Below are positions 7,744-10,410 of a stretch of 10,410 nucleotides of DNA, one piece after another. The first letter of the stretch is position 1. Every line of letters starts with the position of its first letter. The notes under the pieces are model-generated. The model was not told the origin of the DNA and did not search any database. It worked only from the letters and a program-made list of their open reading frames with translations. The stretch is from assembly GCA_029054535.1 (NCBI GenBank), contig JAIDFC010000028.1, positions 1 to 10,410 of the forward strand, written 5' to 3'. This DNA comes from Rikenella sp. (lineage in GTDB: Bacteria > Bacteroidota > Bacteroidia > Bacteroidales > Rikenellaceae). The translations under genes and the position numbers were made by a program.

Positions 7744-7810
7744 GCCGGCGCCACCTCGCGCGGCGCGAGCTTGGTTCACTTCCGTTCACACGTTCTTTCC
7801 GCTGGCGGCG
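7744..7810. repeat. Diverged direct repeat, copy A (partner at 8001-8067)
   Basis: This 67-base stretch shares GCCACC, GTTCACTTCnGTTCAC and CCGCTGGCG with 8001-8067 in the same order, at an offset of 257-258 bases. The pieces between are diverged, so the pair is old or loosely conserved. Confidence 0.65.
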
Positions 7811-7885
7811 ACCCTGCTTGCCATAAGACTGAGAGAACCCAAAATAGAACGCCCTGTGGGCGCGTCGCTCGAGGGAATCCGCCGC

Positions 7886-7901
7886 GATCTCCCTATGGCG
7901 G
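7886..7901. repeat. 16-bp direct repeat (partner at 7986-8001)
   Basis: GATCTCCCTATGGCGG recurs exactly 100 bases later as GATCTCCCTATGACGG, with one difference. The flanks do not match. Confidence 0.6.
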
Positions 7902-8000
7902 GGGAGCTGCAACCTCCGGCCCTTTTAATCCCCAAGCCGGGTTTATCCGAGCGCGGGAACGATTTGCAGCTTTGCTATCAACCGTGATCTCCCTATGACG

Positions 8001-8067
8001 GCCGCCGCCACCCCACGCGGCAGGCCGCAACGTTCACTTCGGTTCACTTGCGCCTCCGCTGGCGCCG
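8001..8067. repeat. Diverged direct repeat, copy B
   Basis: This is the second copy of the unit at 7744-7810, with the shared blocks GCCACC, GTTCACTTCGGTTCAC and CCGCTGGCG in the same order. Confidence 0.65.
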
Positions 8068-8108
8068 GCCTACTCTAATTCCCCAACCGTATTCGTCCGC
8101 GCGCTGGC

Positions 8109-8151
8109 GGAAATCTTGTTCAAAAGCGTGAATCGCTTTTGAACGATTTCC
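8109..8151. repeat. Strong 18-bp hairpin
   Basis: GTTCAAAAGCG (8118-8128) pairs perfectly with CGCTTTTGAAC (8134-8144) over a TGAAT loop. After a two-base bulge the stem continues through GGAAATC (8109-8115) and GATTTCC (8145-8151). There is no T tract on either side, so it is not an intrinsic terminator. It resembles an intergenic palindromic repeat. Confidence 0.85.
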
Positions 8152-8242
8152 TACCCCAGCAGTCGCGCGCGGAACCATCCGGAAGAGAAACCGTGTCCGA
8201 CTGCCCTGCGCGGGCGGCGTCCGGGTGGCCCCGGCGGGACCG

Positions 8243-8259
8243 GCGATGCTACGCATCGC
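8243..8259. repeat. Small TAC-loop hairpin, copy 3
   Basis: GCGATGC-TAC-GCATCGC is followed by TTTACCGTTCTAAAAACATT. This matches the stem and downstream ACCGTTCTTA segment of the left arm of the palindromic element at 4871-4900, so at least about 35 bases are shared. Confidence 0.82.
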
Positions 8260-8295
8260 TTTACCGTTCTAAAAACATTCTTTGACCGCGCGCCT

Positions 8296-8340
8296 GCGAA
8301 ATTCATCCGTTTCAATTCATATTGAAACGACGTATTTCGC
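8296..8340. repeat. Two-tier hairpin
   Basis: CGTTTCAAT (8308-8316) pairs with ATTGAAACG (8321-8329) over a TCAT loop, and the outer GCGAAAT (8296-8302) pairs with ATTTCGC (8334-8340). The internal loops are TCATC and ACGT. It lies 37 bases after hairpin copy 3. Confidence 0.83.
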
Positions 8341-8451
8341 TACTTAGGCCCGGCGCGCGGGACATATTGGCAAAGACACCCCCAAATAAAGGCCGCCCGC
8401 CATGGCGCGAACGCGTCGGCCGGGCAGGCCCCGCGTGCCCGCGGTGGGCGG

Positions 8452-8468
8452 GCGATGCTGCGCATCGC
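8452..8468. repeat. Small hairpin, copy 4
   Basis: GCGATGC-TGC-GCATCGC is a 7-bp stem. It is preceded by GGCGGGC (8447-8453), which can pair with GCCCGCC at 8395-8401, enclosing a very GC-rich segment. The downstream ACCGTTCT segment is absent in this copy. Confidence 0.78.
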
Positions 8469-8508
8469 TATAAAGATCACCGAAAAAACGCAAAAGCCCT
8501 AACCCAAA

Positions 8509-8521
8509 GATACTGCGTATC
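8509..8521. repeat. Small hairpin, copy 5
   Basis: GATAC-TGC-GTATC is a shorter 5-bp stem, followed by GTTTTACCGTTCTAAAA as in copy 3. The following CGTTCT-AAA-AGAACG (8529-8543) is itself a hairpin directly downstream of the ABC-F stop codon. Confidence 0.78.
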
Positions 8522-8560
8522 GTTTTACCGTTCTAAAAGAACGATCTCCGACCGTGCTAC

Positions 8561-10183
8561 TCACTCGCCCGCATACAACCGGTCGAGCTGCGTCTGGATC
8601 TTCTCGCTCAGGATGTACTCGTCGTACTCCATATATTTGTCCACCATTCCGTTCGGCGTGATTTCGATGATGCGGTTCGCCACCGTCTCGATGAACTCGT
8701 GGTCGTGCGAGGTCATCAGCACGATCCCCGGGAACGACACCAACGAGTTGTTGAACGCCTGGATCGACTCCAGGTCGAGGTGGTTGGTGGGCGAGTCGAG
8801 TACCAGCGTATTCGGATTCTCGATCATCATCCGGGCGATCATGCAGCGCATCTTTTCGCCCCCGGACAGCACGCTGACCTTCTTGTAGACCTCCTCGCCG
8901 CTGAAGAGCATCTTGCCGAGATAGCCCCGCAGGAAGAGTTCGCTCGTGTCGGGTGAGTACTGTGCCAGCCAGTCGATGATCGAGAGGTCGGAGTTGAAGA
9001 ACGCCGTGTTGTTGACCGGCAGATAAGCCGACTTGATGGTAACTCCCCATTCGACCATCCCGTTTTCGGGGGTCAGGTTGCCCGCGATGCACTCCAGCAG
9101 CGCCGTTACGGCCCGCGGCTCGCGCGACAGAAAAACCGCCTTGTCCCCCTTCTCGATCGTGAACGACAGGTTCCGGAACAGCGTCTCGCCCTCCGGTGTC
9201 GAGTAGCTCAGCCCGTCCACCGCCAGGATCTTCGTCCCCGGTTCGCGTTCCGGCTGGAAGATAATCCCTGGATATTTCCGCATCGACGGCTTGATCTCCT
9301 CGATGTTGAGCTTCTCGAGCATCTTCTTGCGCGAAGTGGTCTGTTTAGACTTGGCCACGTTGGCCGAAAAACGCTGGATGAACTCCATGAGTTCTTTTTT
9401 CTTCTCCTCGGCCTTTTTGTTCTGCTGTGCCTGCTGCCGGGCGGCGAGCTGGCTCGACTGGTACCAGAAGCTGTAGTTCCCGGCGAACAGGTTGATGTCG
9501 CTGTAGTCGATGTCGATCGTGTGTGTGCTCACCGCGTCGAGGAAGTGCCGGTCGTGCGACACCACGAGTACCGTATTCTCGTAGTTGGCCAGGTAGTTCT
9601 CGAGCCACATGATCGTGTTGACGTCCAGGTCGTTGGTCGGCTCGTCGAGCAACAGGTTGTCCGGCTTGCCGAACAGGGCCTGCGCCAACAAGACCCGCAC
9701 CTTCTCCTTGGCGTTCAATTCGCCCATCAGCGAGTAGTGCAGCGCCTCCTTGATCCCCAGTCCGCTGAGCAGCTCGGCGGCGTCGCTCTCGGCGTTCCAC
9801 CCCTCCATCTCGGCGAACTTCTCCTCCAACTCCGCCGCCCGAATCCCGTCTTCGTCGGAGAAATCCTCCTTCGCATAAATCTCGTTCTTGGCCTGCATGA
9901 TCTCCCACAACGGCTGATGCCCCATCAGCACGGTGTCCAGCACGGTATGCCGGTCGAACTCGAAGTGGTCCTGTTTCAGCACCGACAGCCGTTCGCCGGG
10001 TCCGAACGCCACGCTTCCCCGCGTCGGATCGACGTCGCCGGCCAACACCCGCAAAAAGGTCGATTTTCCGGCCCCGTTCGCCCCGATGACTCCGTAACAG
10101 TTGCCGGGCGTAAACTTCAGGTTCACGTCCTTGAACAATACTCGCTTCCCGAATTGTACTTCTAAATTAGATACCGTTATCAT
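8561..10183 (-). CDS. ABC-F family ATPase, YbiT-like, with a degenerate second nucleotide site
   Basis: This 540-residue soluble protein carries two ABC domains and no membrane segment, the layout of ABC-F proteins that act on the ribosome. Domain 1 has Walker A GANGAGKS (34-41), Walker B LLLDEPTNDLD (177-187, catalytic E181) and the switch histidine in SHDRHFLD (H210). Its signature is ELNAKEKVRV (155-164) rather than LSGGQ, comparable to the altered signature of YbiT. The charged linker (about 245-315) includes the KKAEEKKKE stretch, the P-site tRNA interaction region of the family. Domain 2 keeps LSGGEKMR (439-446) and SHDHEF, but its P-loop position reads FLSREPRAVT (351-360) with no GKS/T, and its Walker B reads VLDSPTNHLD with S464 in place of the catalytic glutamate. 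It is a full-length gene with a good promoter. A role in translation is family knowledge; resistance would be speculation. Confidence 0.97.
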   Translation of the reverse strand: MITVSNLEVQFGKRVLFKDVNLKFTPGNCYGVIGANGAGKSTFLRVLAGDVDPTRGSVAFGPGERLSVLKQDHFEFDRHTVLDTVLMGHQPLWEIMQAKNEIYAKEDFSDEDGIRAAELEEKFAEMEGWNAESDAAELLSGLGIKEALHYSLMGELNAKEKVRVLLAQALFGKPDNLLLDEPTNDLDVNTIMWLENYLANYENTVLVVSHDRHFLDAVSTHTIDIDYSDINLFAGNYSFWYQSSQLAARQQAQQNKKAEEKKKELMEFIQRFSANVAKSKQTTSRKKMLEKLNIEEIKPSMRKYPGIIFQPEREPGTKILAVDGLSYSTPEGETLFRNLSFTIEKGDKAVFLSREPRAVTALLECIAGNLTPENGMVEWGVTIKSAYLPVNNTAFFNSDLSIIDWLAQYSPDTSELFLRGYLGKMLFSGEEVYKKVSVLSGGEKMRCMIARMMIENPNTLVLDSPTNHLDLESIQAFNNSLVSFPGIVLMTSHDHEFIETVANRIIEITPNGMVDKYMEYDEYILSEKIQTQLDRLYAGE

Positions 10184-10215
10184 GTGTCTTCTTCGTTTTT
10201 CGATAATTTACTGCT

Positions 10216-10240
10216 GTTGAACAGTACCATACAGTTCAAC
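10216..10240. promoter_or_regulatory. 25-bp imperfect palindrome in the ABC-F leader
   Basis: GTTGAAC (10216-10222) and GTTCAAC (10234-10240) are perfect 7-bp inverted arms. After one mismatch, the inner GTA/TAC bases also pair around 10228. It lies between the promoter box and the start codon, 33 bases upstream of the ATG. It could be a dimeric repressor operator or a leader hairpin. No T tract follows directly, so it is not an obvious terminator. Confidence 0.6.
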
Positions 10241-10268
10241 CGGAAGAATTTTATTGAAAAATGAACCA

Positions 10269-10276
10269 CAAAGATA
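10269..10276 (-). promoter_or_regulatory. Promoter -7 box of the ABC-F gene
   Basis: The minus strand reads TATCTTTG, a perfect TAnnTTTG box. A clear TTTG at the -33 position is missing; the best is the T-rich CTTTTAC about 19 bases upstream. Transcription should start near 10262, giving a leader of about 80 bases that contains the palindrome. Confidence 0.7.
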
Positions 10277-10365
10277 CGGAAATAATTTTGTAAAAGGCCT
10301 TTGCGGAGGAGGGGTGGCACTGTTTTTGCGGGGTGGGGTAGGAACCGGATAAACCAGGATGGACC

Positions 10366-10410
10366 ATGAAAGCGATAAGTATAGGGAAGATCGACCGTCG
10401 GGTGATCGAC
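10366..10410 (+). CDS. Possible start of a divergent gene, cut by the window end
   Basis: An ATG at 10366 opens a frame of 15 codons (MKAISIGKIDRRVID) that continues past the window. AGGA sits 6 bases upstream, a reasonable ribosome site, and the gene would diverge from the ABC-F gene. No promoter box is clear on this strand. The protein is not recognised from so short a piece. A competing ATG at 10359 in another frame gives a charged peptide that looks less natural. Confidence 0.4.
   Translation, partial: MKAISIGKIDRRVID

Larger units (their letters stand above)
7337..8560. other. Gene-free 1.2-kb interval rich in hairpins and diverged repeats
   Basis: No frame here has the features of a real protein. 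The short open frames translate to arginine- and proline-rich strings with no hydrophobic pattern, and they run through inverted repeats. No TAnnTTTG box was found for the fucosidase in the stretch examined (7337-7720), so its promoter is either degenerate or farther upstream. The interval contains a hairpin-rich part next to the fucosidase (7423-7527), weak minus-strand terminator-like stems at 7638-7659 (GGATGC/GCATCC then TTTT) and 7850-7862 (CGCCC/GGGCG then TTCTATTTT), two direct-repeat pairs, and several strong hairpins, listed separately. The ABC-F gene has no convincing intrinsic terminator directly after its stop. Confidence 0.7.

Noticed and set aside
7625..7912. 95-codon minus-strand frame in the gene-free region
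   Set aside because: The product is a basic, low-complexity string running through short repeats, has no start signal, and looks like a translated intergenic repeat.
7886..8001. CRISPR-like array suggested by a repeated 16-mer at 100-base spacing
   Set aside because: Only two copies, imperfect, with no further units and no cas genes.
8044..8256. 70-codon minus-strand frame covering the strong hairpin
   Set aside because: Much of it is the translation of the perfect inverted repeat at 8109-8151. No ribosome site or protein features are seen.
8322..8888. 188-codon plus-strand frame
   Set aside because: More than half is antisense to the 3' end of the ABC-F gene, and the rest crosses hairpin copies 4 and 5.

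Overview
The window looks like a chromosomal segment of a gut-type Bacteroidota, most likely an Alistipes-like member of the Rikenellaceae. This rests on two perfect TAnnTTTG promoter boxes of the Bacteroidota type, A-rich start regions without Shine-Dalgarno sites ahead of the glycosidases, high-GC genes, and a YbiT-like ABC-F protein whose second ATPase half is degenerate. The genus is inference.

Layout: every confident gene lies on the minus strand, so transcription runs from right to left. From the right: a possible plus-strand gene start (10366-10410, cut by the window end); a divergent intergenic region carrying a promoter box and a 25-bp imperfect palindrome; an ABC-F ATPase (8561-10183); about 1.2 kb with no credible gene, rich in hairpins and diverged short repeats (7337-8560); a lipoprotein GH29 alpha-L-fucosidase with accessory beta-sandwich domains (5198-7336); a 410-bp element that is one imperfect inverted repeat (4753-5162); a CAT-anticodon tRNA with its own promoter and hairpin terminator (4508-4717); then a two-gene unit with a 9-nt gap, a secreted GH3 beta-glycosidase (2220-4469) followed by a secreted right-handed parallel beta-helix protein, probably a GH141-like carbohydrate-active enzyme (111-2210). 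The left edge holds two long poly-G tracts and an 18-bp perfect palindrome.

Together the three exported proteins look like a small glycan-degrading set: exo-release of fucose (GH29), exo-release of beta-linked xylose or glucose (GH3), and a beta-helix enzyme acting on a polysaccharide. No SusC/SusD pair, sulfatase or regulator is visible, so this is either a fragment of a larger polysaccharide utilisation locus or a free-standing set. The ABC-F protein and tRNA are translation genes unrelated to the sugar enzymes.

The least ordinary content is non-coding: the 410-bp palindromic element, whose arms carry homologous nested hairpins; further copies of its small hairpin (a GC-YATNNC type stem with a TRC loop) in the gene-free region; and a hairpin-rich fucosidase leader that may be a structured RNA.
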